A DNA stretch of 13,187 nucleotides from XYA12-FULL-58-9 sp001798605 (GTDB lineage Bacteria > Myxococcota > XYA12-FULL-58-9). A program made the position numbers and the translations under genes. The notes under the pieces were generated by a model, which saw only the letters and a list, made by a program, of their open reading frames with translations, ran no database searches and was not told where the DNA came from. Within the stretch, counting starts at the first letter, position 1. Each line of letters opens with the position of its first letter. The stretch covers positions 1 through 13,187 of the forward strand of contig DAINMX010000192.1 in the NCBI GenBank assembly GCA_036736205.1, given 5' to 3'. Of this stretch, positions 1-6,725 are shown piece by piece.

Positions 1-912
1 CTTAGCCTTGATGGCCTTATCGGCAGCGAACTGGTTTTTGTTGGTGTCGTGAAACCACCGTGATTTCGCCTGCCAGTTGGGAGCAGTCGCCATCACGACT
101 TTGGGGAGGTAATCTCCTGGGTCGGCCGCTCTTTTCTCCGGCAAATGGGCTGGCAGGTCAGTACTCCAAAAAGCATAGCTCGTTGTCTCATTGCTAAAGG
201 TGACCGCGGAATAGACCTTGCCGTTGTAAACTTCGAACTGCAGTGGTTTGTCGCGGGGTAGTGTAACTTCGTAACGTCTTTCACGTGTGGGCGAATCGGC
301 GTCGCCGAAGAGCACGACGTCATAAAAGTGCCCGCGCATAGGCGGGATGAACTTCTCGTCTCCTTCGGCACTTGCGGCTGTCGGGCCCGAGGCCCCGCCG
401 TCGAGGTAGGCGATGATGAAGCCTTTGGTGTAGCTCTCTACCTCAATGGCATCGCCGACAGCGAGGCGCGGCAGCGACAGGACTTTCATTCGTGGGCCCC
501 AGTAAATCCAATGTTGGGGCTGCGGCAGGTCACGGATGTGTTCTGCGGTCAGCTCTATCGGCGGTTGTGCCTGGCCATGAAGCGGTCGTGGATGAACGCG
601 GGCGTGCGGGATCTCCACCACGTTTGAGGTGGGGTCATAGTCGAAGCGGAGCGTGCTGAGCTTGGTGGCACCCTTTTCGCTGAGCGCCTTGATGACACGG
701 CGGCGGCGATAGTGTGCGAGTCCCGTTTCCTCGACTCTCACGGCAGTCCGGTCGAGTACGACCACCGCGTCGGCGCCACCGTTGCTTCTCTGGTCCCCTG
801 CGGTTTGGATGAGATTTGAGAGGTCTTCGGCGCTTGCCGGCGGTGCGGTGGCCAAAGGGGCTTCAGCCGGGGCCAACAGTGCAAATGCGAGCATCAGAAT
901 TGCGGATGCCAT
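1..912 (-). CDS. Secreted DUF3857-domain protein, probably transglutaminase-like (partial)
   Basis: This minus-strand reading frame is open from the ATG at 912 to the left window edge, giving 304 codons and no stop, so the C-terminus is missing. Residues 1-24 are hydrophobic and Ala-rich (MASAILMLAFALLAPAEA), like an export signal, although the n-region has no Lys or Arg. Residues about 42-230 resemble DUF3857: a VVVLDRTAVRVEE strand, then HYRRRRVIKALSEKG, the hallmark FDYDP segment and a VGDAIEVES stretch. In this family DUF3857 usually precedes a transglutaminase-like domain, which would lie beyond the edge, so catalytic residues cannot be judged. An in-frame TGA at 919-921 rules out an upstream start. 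The only Shine-Dalgarno-like run (GGGGGA, 925-930) is 12 bases away, which is weak. The gene lies 56 bp downstream of the CDGSH gene on the same strand and may share its transcript. The function is unknown; a periplasmic role is inferred. Confidence 0.8.
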   Translation of the reverse strand, partial: MASAILMLAFALLAPAEAPLATAPPASAEDLSNLIQTAGDQRSNGGADAVVVLDRTAVRVEETGLAHYRRRRVIKALSEKGATKLSTLRFDYDPTSNVVEIPHARVHPRPLHGQAQPPIELTAEHIRDLPQPQHWIYWGPRMKVLSLPRLAVGDAIEVESYTKGFIIAYLDGGASGPTAASAEGDEKFIPPMRGHFYDVVLFGDADSPTRERRYEVTLPRDKPLQFEVYNGKVYSAVTFSNETTSYAFWSTDLPAHLPEKRAADPGDYLPKVVMATAPNWQAKSRWFHDTNKNQFAADKAIKAK

Positions 913-968
913 GGGATGTCACATTCCCCCAGCCGGGGTGGGGCCGGTTTCCTTGATTGGTAAGGCAG

Positions 969-1211
969 TCACTCGAGTGAGTTGTGGGTGCCGTCGCAGT
1001 GAGGCGGCTTCGTCGTGTGCTTGCACAAACACAGAGCGACTCGTTTCTTTTCCGCGAGCTCAAACGCGAGCGGTTCGAAGTCCGTACCCTGGTGTGAGCC
1101 ATCGCAGAATGGTTGGCCTGCCGACTGTCCGCAGGCACACCAGTGGTAGGTGCCCGGTCCAAGCTCCACGACTGCGGGTTGGCGCCCTGAGATTTTTGGC
1201 TTGATCATCAT
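969..1211 (-). CDS. Tandem CDGSH-type iron-sulfur protein
   Basis: This small protein has 80 codons and two CDGSH iron-sulfur motifs. The first is CACGQSAGQPFCDGSH (residues 25-40) and the second is CLCKHTTKPPHCDGTH (residues 61-76). Each keeps the Cys-x-Cys, Cys and His ligands that bind one [2Fe-2S] cluster in the mitoNEET/CISD family. The two-motif layout matches the compact CISD3-like bacterial proteins, in which one chain carries two clusters. No signal peptide or membrane segment is visible, so it should be cytoplasmic. Electron transfer or cluster handling is the usual proposal for the family, but the partner here is unknown. A clear GGGAGG (1216-1221) lies upstream of two adjacent ATG codons (1211 and 1208). 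The second ATG has the better 7-base spacing, so the true start may be 1208. The gene is divergent from the HEAT-repeat gene. Confidence 0.88.
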   Translation of the reverse strand: MMIKPKISGRQPAVVELGPGTYHWCACGQSAGQPFCDGSHQGTDFEPLAFELAEKKRVALCLCKHTTKPPHCDGTHNSLE

Positions 1212-1343
1212 CCGGCCTCCCTATTCCTAACTTCGAGGCGGCAGCGTAACTGCGCAGCTACTCTGGCGCAATGTTGCCTCGCGTAGGTCATATGTCACGC
1301 ATGCCGTTTACGTGGGCACCTGACGGTGGTAAGCAGCTTCGTC
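1212..1343. promoter_or_regulatory. Divergent intergenic region between CDGSH gene and HEAT-repeat gene
   Basis: These 132 bases separate two genes transcribed away from each other, so promoters for both directions should lie here. I cannot pick out a convincing -35/-10 pair on either strand. The only clear element is the ribosome binding site of the minus-strand gene at 1216-1221. Short palindromes (TGCGCA, CATATG, GCATGC) occur but are common by chance. Confidence 0.5.
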
Positions 1344-2114
1344 ATGGGATTTTTGGGTTTATTCAGCAAAGGGCCGTTGACCCAGCAGAAGATCGACAAG
1401 ATAGCCAAACTCGCAAGCAACCCGTTCGCCCAACCGGATGTTCGCATGCGGGAGATGCAGCGGTTGTTGGCCGATGGGAGTCCAGAGGCACTGCGCGGTG
1501 TGCTCAAACGGTTTGCCTGTAATGCCAGTGGCGGCATCGCCGATGAAGATGAGAAGAAATGGCTCGAGGACGCTTTGGTGTCCATCGGTGACGATGCTCT
1601 CGAGCCCTTGCGCGGCTTCATTGGTACCGAGAAGCAGCTCACCTACGCGTTGCAGGGGTATCGCCGCATCACCGGCGACAGAGAGGCCATTCGTTTTTTC
1701 CTGGAAGCGCTCCTCAATTATGGGCCCGATGACCATCGCTCCATCGAGGCCAAGCTGCAGCTCATCTGGCAGCTTTCAGAGCGACTCGATGACGAGCGGG
1801 TGATTCCAGACCTCGCAGATTTTCTTTTGGATCACAGCGATGATGTGCGTTGGGCCGTGATGGACCTGGTTGAGCGGGCCGCAGACAACGGTTCGCTAAC
1901 CGACAACGATGTCGAACGGGTGTGTGCACGGCTCGGAGAGCTCGTGACTGAGGAAGATGTCAGTTTGCGTATTCAACAACGCGCCGCGGAGCTGTTGGCA
2001 ACCAGGGAGTGGACAATTCAAGGCGACGCCGAGAGCCTCGCTCCACTATTGGAAGAGACCTTTTTCCTCGACAAGAAGCGATATGTCAGGCGTCGGGCCA
2101 AAAAGCGGGTGTAA
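1344..2114 (+). CDS. HEAT-repeat-like protein of unknown function
   Basis: This 256-residue soluble protein is built almost wholly of paired amphipathic helices, as in HEAT or PBS-lyase-type alpha-solenoids. Helix pairs fall at about residues 33-57, 72-92, 98-127, 132-163 and 165-200. One example is DHSDDVRWAVMDLVERAAD (163-181), which has the Asp-Val-Arg-x-x-Ala pattern typical of HEAT repeats. There is no signal peptide or membrane span. The C-terminus is strongly basic (KKRYVRRRAKKRV, 244-256) and could contact nucleic acid or membrane. The reading frame extends upstream to a GTG at 1326. I prefer the ATG at 1344 because the protein then begins MGFLGLFSKG, but the ribosome binding site is poor for either choice. 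HEAT proteins act as protein-interaction scaffolds, and no partner can be named. Rho follows after a 286-bp leader. Confidence 0.75.
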   Translation: MGFLGLFSKGPLTQQKIDKIAKLASNPFAQPDVRMREMQRLLADGSPEALRGVLKRFACNASGGIADEDEKKWLEDALVSIGDDALEPLRGFIGTEKQLTYALQGYRRITGDREAIRFFLEALLNYGPDDHRSIEAKLQLIWQLSERLDDERVIPDLADFLLDHSDDVRWAVMDLVERAADNGSLTDNDVERVCARLGELVTEEDVSLRIQQRAAELLATREWTIQGDAESLAPLLEETFFLDKKRYVRRRAKKRV

Positions 2115-2184
2115 GTTGCATTTCTTCGCGCAAACGGTGACGAATAGCTTGACCCGAGCCCGCCTCTATGCCAAACACGATCCG

Positions 2185-2205
2185 CCGGCGGGGTCTCCCC
2201 GCTGG
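2185..2205 (+). repeat. GC-rich hairpin in the rho leader
   Basis: The arms GCGGGG (2188-2193) and CCCCGC (2197-2202) pair perfectly around a TCT loop. Two further C-G pairs and one G-T pair extend the stem to 9 bp. No T-run follows (AATTCCTG), so it is not a typical intrinsic terminator. It could end the upstream transcript with help, or be a structural element of the rho leader. Confidence 0.5.
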
Positions 2206-2240
2206 AATTCCTGCTCTGGACAAGTGTGTATGTCGTACTG

Positions 2241-2254
2241 AGGGTCAGGACCCT
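2241..2254. repeat. Short perfect dyad in the rho leader
   Basis: AGGGTC and GACCCT form an inverted repeat separated by two bases. A two-base loop is too tight for a stable RNA hairpin, so if functional it is more likely a protein-binding half-site pair. A chance origin is quite possible at this arm length. Confidence 0.3.
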
Positions 2255-2400
2255 ACCCAGGTCGCCAAAAACATCCTGGCCATCGGTGCATTTTTTCCAA
2301 AAGGATGAGAGGTCGCTCGGAGAAGCGAGCACCCCAATTGACCCACCAACTCGCGATCGACGGCGACTGAACGCGAGAGCGGAACAGAGGCTCGTCTGCC

Positions 2401-3693
2401 ATGGCAGCAAGAAACACGACAAAAGACGCAATCGAAGACGGCATCATTCATCTCAACGAGCTCAAACAAAAGAAGCACGCTGAGCTTGCGACGATCGCCG
2501 CCGAAATGGGAATCGAAGGTGGAGCTGGCATGCGCAAGCAGGACTTGATTTTTGCCCTGCTGCAAGCGCACACCGAGAAGAACGGCACGGTCTATTCCGA
2601 AGGCGTGCTGGAAACGTTGCCGGATGGATATGGATTTCTTCGCGCCCCCGACTACAACTACCTTCCGGGGCCAGACGACATCTACGTGTCGCCATCTCAG
2701 ATTCGCCGACTCAATCTGCGAACCGGTGACACCGTCAGTGGGCAGATTCGACCGCCGAAGGATTCAGAACGTTACTATGCAATGCTCAAGGTCGAGCAGG
2801 TCAACTTTGACGCGCCGGAGAAGGCCCGTCAGAAGATCTTCTTCGACAATCTGACGCCACTGTATCCAGAAAAGAAATTCACGCTCGAGTATGACCCCAA
2901 CAATCTCTCGACTCGCATCATCGACTTGTTGGTGCCCATCGGCATGGGTCAGCGTGCTCTTATTGTTTCGCCGCCCCGCGCCGGCAAAACGGTCATGCTG
3001 CAGAACATTGCCAATGCAATTACAACAAACCACCCAGACGTGTGGTTGATAGTCCTGCTCATCGATGAGCGCCCTGAAGAGGTCACGGACATGCAGCGTT
3101 CAGTCAAAGGCGAGGTCATCAGCTCGACCTTCGATGAGCCAGCGCAGCGTCACGTTCAGGTTGCCGAGATGGTCATTGAGAAGGCCAAGCGCTTGGTGGA
3201 GCACGGCACTGATGTCGTGATCCTTCTCGATTCGATTACCCGCCTCGCTCGCGCCTATAACACTGTGGTCCCGCCCTCGGGCAAGATCCTCTCCGGCGGT
3301 GTTGACTCCAACGCGCTACACAAGCCCAAGCGTTTCTTTGGTGCTGCGCGCAACATCGAAGATGGTGGTTCCCTCACGATTATCGGCACCGCGCTGGTCG
3401 ACACCGGCAGCCGCATGGATGAAGTCATTTTCGAAGAGTTCAAGGGTACGGGTAACTCTGAGCTGCATCTGGATCGCAAGCTCATGGAAAAACGCATCTT
3501 CCCGACCATGGACATCAATCGCTCCTCGACACGCAAAGAGGAGCTCCTGTTGGCGCCTGAGATTCTAAACCGCGTCTGGGTTTTGCGGCAATTGTTGCAT
3601 CCGTTGAATGTCATCGATTCAATGGAGTTCCTCATCTCCAAACTCAAACCGGTTAAGACCAATAGAGAGTTCTTGGAGTCGATGTCATCCTAG
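2401..3693 (+). CDS. rho: Transcription termination factor Rho
   Basis: The 430-residue product is close to the usual length of the hexameric RNA helicase that ends transcription at Rho-dependent sites. The N-terminal Rho_N helical bundle spans about residues 15-56. The primary RNA-binding OB fold covers about 65-120 and includes DGYGFLRAPDYNYLPGPDDI. The ATPase domain carries the Rho-type Walker A PPRAGKT (191-197), Walker B VVILLDSITR (272-281), the secondary RNA-site Q-loop near SGGVDSNALHKPKRFFGAAR, and the R-loop FKGTGNSEL. All of these look intact. There is no long disordered insertion between the N-terminal domains, unlike the Rho of some high-GC lineages. The start at 2401 is supported by the conserved N-terminus, with only a weak AGAGG 10 bases upstream. 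It lies 119 bp upstream of pilB on the same strand; co-transcription cannot be decided. Confidence 0.97.
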   Translation: MAARNTTKDAIEDGIIHLNELKQKKHAELATIAAEMGIEGGAGMRKQDLIFALLQAHTEKNGTVYSEGVLETLPDGYGFLRAPDYNYLPGPDDIYVSPSQIRRLNLRTGDTVSGQIRPPKDSERYYAMLKVEQVNFDAPEKARQKIFFDNLTPLYPEKKFTLEYDPNNLSTRIIDLLVPIGMGQRALIVSPPRAGKTVMLQNIANAITTNHPDVWLIVLLIDERPEEVTDMQRSVKGEVISSTFDEPAQRHVQVAEMVIEKAKRLVEHGTDVVILLDSITRLARAYNTVVPPSGKILSGGVDSNALHKPKRFFGAARNIEDGGSLTIIGTALVDTGSRMDEVIFEEFKGTGNSELHLDRKLMEKRIFPTMDINRSSTRKEELLLAPEILNRVWVLRQLLHPLNVIDSMEFLISKLKPVKTNREFLESMSS

Positions 3694-3702
3694 CGCCCCA
3701 GT

Positions 3703-3725
3703 TTGACGACCGTCACGACCGTCAA
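3703..3725. repeat. Interrupted dyad in the rho-pilB gap
   Basis: This is a dyad centred on C3714 with 9 of 11 positions paired. The outer arms are TTGACG and CGTCAA, the inner arms CGT and ACG, with two mismatched positions between. It starts 10 bases after the rho stop codon. No T-run follows directly. It could be a stem-loop stabilising the rho 3' end or an operator for the pil genes. Confidence 0.4.
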
Positions 3726-3732
3726 TCACCGT

Positions 3733-3761
3733 TTGCTGCCAGTCTGGGTGCGCGATAAGAT
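3733..3761 (+). promoter_or_regulatory. Candidate sigma-70-type promoter for pilB
   Basis: TTGCTG (3733-3738) and TAAGAT (3756-3761) are spaced 17 bases apart, matching TTGACA and TATAAT at 3 of 6 and 4 of 6 positions. The location, 52 bases before the pilB start, is suitable. The match is weak and could be chance. Confidence 0.22.
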
Positions 3762-3765
3762 ACCT

Positions 3766-3782
3766 GCTTCGGGAGCTTTTTT
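3766..3782 (+). terminator. Weak candidate terminator after rho
   Basis: A short stem (GCT/AGC plus one T-G pair, loop CGG) is followed directly by six T residues (3777-3782). The stem is too short for a confident intrinsic terminator. If real it would limit read-through from rho into pilB. It lies in the expected 5' leader of the candidate promoter just upstream, so both calls cannot be simple. Confidence 0.22.
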
Positions 3783-3812
3783 CGCTTCCGGAGGGGAAGG
3801 TGCGAGGATCGT

Positions 3813-5510
3813 ATGGCACGTCTCGGCGAACTTTTGGTCCGCGAAAACATCATCAGTGTCGACCAGCTTCGTCAGGCCCAGGACGAGCAGAAGAAGGGTG
3901 GCGGCCGGCTGGGCGCGTCCTTGGTCAAGATGGGTATGGTGGAGGAGAACGACCTTCTCAACTTCCTGTCGAAGCAGTACCACGTTCCGTCCATCAACCT
4001 CGATGATTTTGAGATAGAGGCGGATATCATCAAGCTTCTGAACGCGGAGGTGGTGAACAAACATCAGGTGATACCGGTCCACCGTGCTGGCTCTTCCCTC
4101 GTGGTGGCGATGGCGGACCCCTCGAACATCTTCGCTATCGATGACGTCAAGTTCCTCACCGGTTACAACGTCGAGGTTGTCGTTGCCAGTGAGACACAGA
4201 TCGCCCGCGCCATCGAGCGCTACTTCGGCACCGGCTCAGAAACTTCCTACGATGAGGTGATGAGCGGTTTCGACGAGGGGGAGATTGGTTTCGGCACCGA
4301 CGAGGAATCTGTCAATGTCCTCGACCTCGAGAAGAGTGCCGAGGACGCGCCGGTCGTCAAGCTTGTCAATCTGATGTTGGTTGACGCCATCAAACGGGGT
4401 GCATCGGACATTCACATCGAGCCGTACGAGAAAGAGTTTCGCGTTCGCTACCGGATTGACGGCGCGCTGTATGAAGTCATGAAGCCACCGCTAAAGTTGC
4501 GGAACGCCGTGTTATCCCGAATCAAGATCATGAGCTCTCTCGACATTGCGGAGCGGCGCTTGCCCCAGGACGGCCGCATCAAGCTCAAGTTGGGCAAGGG
4601 GCGCGAGATGGACTTTCGCGTCTCCGTGTTGCCTACCCTGTTTGGTGAGAAGGCAGTTCTTCGCCTCCTCGACAAGAGCAACCTGCAACTCGATATGACC
4701 AAGCTCGGTTTCGAGCAGCCTGCGCTCACCGCTTTTCAAGGCGGAATCCACCAACCTTTTGGAATGGTCTTGGTCACAGGTCCCACAGGGTCCGGCAAGA
4801 CGACCACGCTCTATTCCGCGCTCTCCGAGCTCAACAGGTCGACGGAGAATATCTCCACAGCTGAGGATCCGGTCGAGTTCAACCTTTTCGGCATCAATCA
4901 GGTACAGATGCACGAAGACATCGGCCTGAATTTCGCCTCGACATTGCGGTCATTGCTGCGCCAAGACCCTGATATCATCATGGTTGGAGAGATTCGCGAC
5001 TTCGAGACTGCGGAGATTGCGATCAAGGCAGCGCTCACTGGCCACTTGGTGCTCTCTACTCTGCACACCAATGACGCACCATCCACCGTTCAGCGCTTAT
5101 TGAACATGGGCGTCGAGTCGTTTCTCATCACCGCGGCGTTGAACGCGATCGTGGCCCAACGTTTGGCGCGGCGCATTTGTCCTGAATGCAAGGCAGCTAT
5201 CGACGTACCCAAGCAGGCGCTTCTCGATTTGCAGGTTCCCGCTGACAAGATTGGGACTTTCACTTGCTACAAGGGGACCGGTTGTTCCAATTGCTCGAAC
5301 ACGGGATTCAAAGGCCGGGTTGCTGTCTATGAGGTGATGACCGCGAGCGATCCACTCAAGGAGTTGATTCTCAACGGTGCCTCCGCCGCTGAGCTCAAGT
5401 CAGAGGCGATCCGCCTCGGCATGAAGACTCTGCGCCAGGCGGTCATTACGAAACTGATCGAGGGAGTCACAACACTCGACGAGGTGAGTCGAACCAGCGG
5501 TACCGACTGA
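3813..5510 (+). CDS. pilB: Type IV pilus extension ATPase PilB
   Basis: This 565-residue cytoplasmic GspE/PilB-family ATPase hexamer powers pilin assembly through the PilC platform. The N-terminus (residues 3-55) has two 24-residue MshEN motifs, starting RLGELLV and RLGASLV, separated by five residues. The MshEN domain continues to about residue 140. The motor domain shows Walker A GPTGSGKT (323-330), the Asp-box region ending AEDPVEF, Walker B DPDIIMVGEIRD (385-396) and the His box GHLVLSTLHTND (410-421). Two CxxC pairs (C456/C459 and C491/C494) form the zinc site typical of PilB and GspE and absent from PilT. This separates it from the retraction ATPases. GAGG at 3804-3807 precedes the ATG by 5 bases. 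Because pilT, pilC, pilS and pilR follow, PilB is preferred over a type II secretion GspE. Confidence 0.95.
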   Translation: MARLGELLVRENIISVDQLRQAQDEQKKGGGRLGASLVKMGMVEENDLLNFLSKQYHVPSINLDDFEIEADIIKLLNAEVVNKHQVIPVHRAGSSLVVAMADPSNIFAIDDVKFLTGYNVEVVVASETQIARAIERYFGTGSETSYDEVMSGFDEGEIGFGTDEESVNVLDLEKSAEDAPVVKLVNLMLVDAIKRGASDIHIEPYEKEFRVRYRIDGALYEVMKPPLKLRNAVLSRIKIMSSLDIAERRLPQDGRIKLKLGKGREMDFRVSVLPTLFGEKAVLRLLDKSNLQLDMTKLGFEQPALTAFQGGIHQPFGMVLVTGPTGSGKTTTLYSALSELNRSTENISTAEDPVEFNLFGINQVQMHEDIGLNFASTLRSLLRQDPDIIMVGEIRDFETAEIAIKAALTGHLVLSTLHTNDAPSTVQRLLNMGVESFLITAALNAIVAQRLARRICPECKAAIDVPKQALLDLQVPADKIGTFTCYKGTGCSNCSNTGFKGRVAVYEVMTASDPLKELILNGASAAELKSEAIRLGMKTLRQAVITKLIEGVTTLDEVSRTSGTD

Positions 5511-5512
5511 CC

Positions 5513-5557
5513 ATGACTAAACACAACTCGAAGCTCGATCCCGACGAGGTCAACTGA
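5513..5557 (+). other. Fourteen-codon ORF overlapping the pilT start
   Basis: An ATG three bases after the pilB stop opens a 14-codon frame (MTKHNSKLDPDEVN) whose TGA overlaps the pilT ATG as TGATG. No ribosome binding site precedes it, so translation by its own initiation is doubtful, but termination-reinitiation coupling to pilT is possible. Its MTK...DPDE spacing echoes the PilT C-terminal segment MTKSSDPDEL, and it shares the 11-base stretch GATCCCGACGA (5537-5547) with pilT positions 6619-6629. It may be a remnant of a duplicated pilT tail, or chance. Confidence 0.3.
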
Positions 5558-6672
5558 TGTCAAGCCAAGCTCCTCCGGCCGCCGGAGTAGGCCCGCAACG
5601 TTTGACGTTGCAGGTGCTGCTGAAGACCATGCACGAAAAGGGGGCGAGCGATCTCCACATCACCACGGGTTCGCCGCCGCGACTGCGCATAGACGGGCGC
5701 ATGGTGCCCCTCAGAACAGAACCATTGACTGCAGTTCAGACCAAACAGCTCTGTTATTCCGTCCTCACAGATTCTCAGAAGCATACCTTCGAAGAGGAGA
5801 ATGAGCTCGACCTCTCGTTTGGGGTTAAGAACCTGGCGCGTTTCCGCGCCAACGTGTACATGCAGCGCGGTGCTGTGGCTGCAGCCTTTCGTCAGATCCC
5901 CTTCGAGATCAAGAGTCTCGAGCAGTTGGGGTTGCCGCCTATTCTTGCAGAAATCTCCCGCAGGCCTCGAGGATTGGTGTTACTGACCGGACCCACGGGC
6001 AGTGGCAAGTCGACAACTCTGGCCTCGATGATCGATCTGGTGAATACGGAACGTCAGGGCCATATCCTCACCATCGAAGATCCCATCGAGTACTTGCATG
6101 AACACCGTTCTTGCCTGATCAACCAGCGCGAGATCGGCGCCGACACAAGTAGCTTCAAGAAAGCTCTCAAGTACGTGTTGCGGCAGGATCCCGATGTCGT
6201 CCTGATTGGTGAGATGCGCGATCTTGAGACCATTGAAGCGGCCTTGACGATTTCAGAGACGGGCCACTTGGCGTTCGGTACCTTGCATACCAACTCCGCC
6301 GTGCAGACGATCAATCGCATCCTCGACGTTTTCCCGCCCTACCAGCAACCGCAGGTGCGGGCGCAGCTTTCTTTTGTTCTCGAAGCGGTCGTCTGCCAGC
6401 AACTCATCCCCAAGCAGCCGAGTGGTCGCGCGCTTGCTGTCGAAATCATGATTCCGACTCCCGCGATACGCAATCTCATCCGCGAAGACAAGATCCACCA
6501 GCTCTACTCACAGATGCAGGTCGGTCGGAATAAGGGAATGCAAACCATGAACTCTTCGCTGGCGGAGTTGGTGGTGCGACGGGTCGTGTCCACTGAGGAA
6601 GCGATGACAAAGAGCTCCGATCCCGACGAACTGCGCAATATGATTATGTCCGGTGCGAAGCCGACTGGATGA
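5557..6672 (+). CDS. pilT: Type IV pilus retraction ATPase PilT
   Basis: The 371-residue product is a PilT-family hexameric ATPase that depolymerises pili and drives twitching. The N-terminal PAS-like domain includes GASDLHITTGSPPRLRIDG from residue 29. The RecA-like domain has Walker A GPTGSGKST (145-153), an ILTIEDPIEY Asp-box region, Walker B DPDVVLIGEMRD (211-222) and His box GHLAFGTLHTN (236-246). The retraction-specific AIRNLIRE motif is intact (303-310), and the CxxC zinc pairs of PilB are absent. Together these favour PilT over PilB; PilU cannot be fully excluded, but a single copy next to pilB and pilC favours PilT. A GAGG at 5546-5549 sits 7 bases before the ATG. The first 15 residues are a Pro/Ala-rich extension before the conserved domain. 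Confidence 0.95.
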   Translation: MSSQAPPAAGVGPQRLTLQVLLKTMHEKGASDLHITTGSPPRLRIDGRMVPLRTEPLTAVQTKQLCYSVLTDSQKHTFEEENELDLSFGVKNLARFRANVYMQRGAVAAAFRQIPFEIKSLEQLGLPPILAEISRRPRGLVLLTGPTGSGKSTTLASMIDLVNTERQGHILTIEDPIEYLHEHRSCLINQREIGADTSSFKKALKYVLRQDPDVVLIGEMRDLETIEAALTISETGHLAFGTLHTNSAVQTINRILDVFPPYQQPQVRAQLSFVLEAVVCQQLIPKQPSGRALAVEIMIPTPAIRNLIREDKIHQLYSQMQVGRNKGMQTMNSSLAELVVRRVVSTEEAMTKSSDPDELRNMIMSGAKPTG

Positions 6673-6687
6673 CGTGACAAAGAGCTC
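6605..6687 (+). repeat. 13-base direct repeat spanning the pilT stop
   Basis: TGACAAAGAGCTC occurs at 6605-6617, inside the pilT 3' end, and again at 6675-6687, just after the pilT stop. The copies are exactly 70 bases apart. The second copy follows a G, so it reads GTGACAAAGAGCTC. Related sequence also lies in the pilB-pilT junction. Confidence 0.55.
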
Positions 6688-6714
6688 GAGACTGTCCATC
6701 GTGACAGCGAGCTG

Positions 6715-6718
6715 GGAG
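6715..6718 (+). promoter_or_regulatory. Ribosome binding site fixing the pilC start
   Basis: GGAG lies 7 bases before the ATG at 6726. The reading frame also has a GTG at 6723, but the spacing and the conserved MPIFLWEA start favour the ATG. Confidence 0.6.
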
Positions 6719-6725
6719 ATCAGTG

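Larger units (their letters stand above)
2115..2400 (+). promoter_or_regulatory. Rho leader region
   Basis: This 286-base gap between the HEAT-like gene and rho shows no coding potential I can support and no tRNA cloverleaf. It holds a strong GC-rich hairpin (2185-2205) and a short perfect dyad (2241-2254), listed separately. A TTGACC at 2150-2155 resembles a -35 box, but the -10 region at the right spacing (AAACAC) is poor, so I do not claim a promoter at a precise place. In several bacteria rho is known to be autoregulated by premature termination in a long leader. A leader of this length fits that, as an inference. A weak AGAGG at 2386-2390 precedes the rho ATG by 10 bases. Confidence 0.45.

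Noticed and set aside
666..680. Sigma-54-like promoter TGGCAC-N5-TCGC on the plus strand
   Set aside because: It lies inside the minus-strand DUF3857 gene, its -12 element has TCGC instead of TTGC, and no plus-strand gene follows within several hundred bases.
931..949. Stem-loop between the CDGSH and DUF3857 genes as a terminator
   Set aside because: The GCCGG-type stem is only 4 strong pairs plus two weaker ones, and on the minus strand it is not followed by T residues.
782..1204. Plus-strand frame of 140 codons across the CDGSH and DUF3857 genes
   Set aside because: It overlaps two genes on the other strand whose motifs are unmistakable, and its translation has no family features.
2149..2178. 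TTGACC as a rho promoter -35 box
   Set aside because: At 17-18 base spacing the sequence is AAACAC/AACACG, with little likeness to a -10 element.
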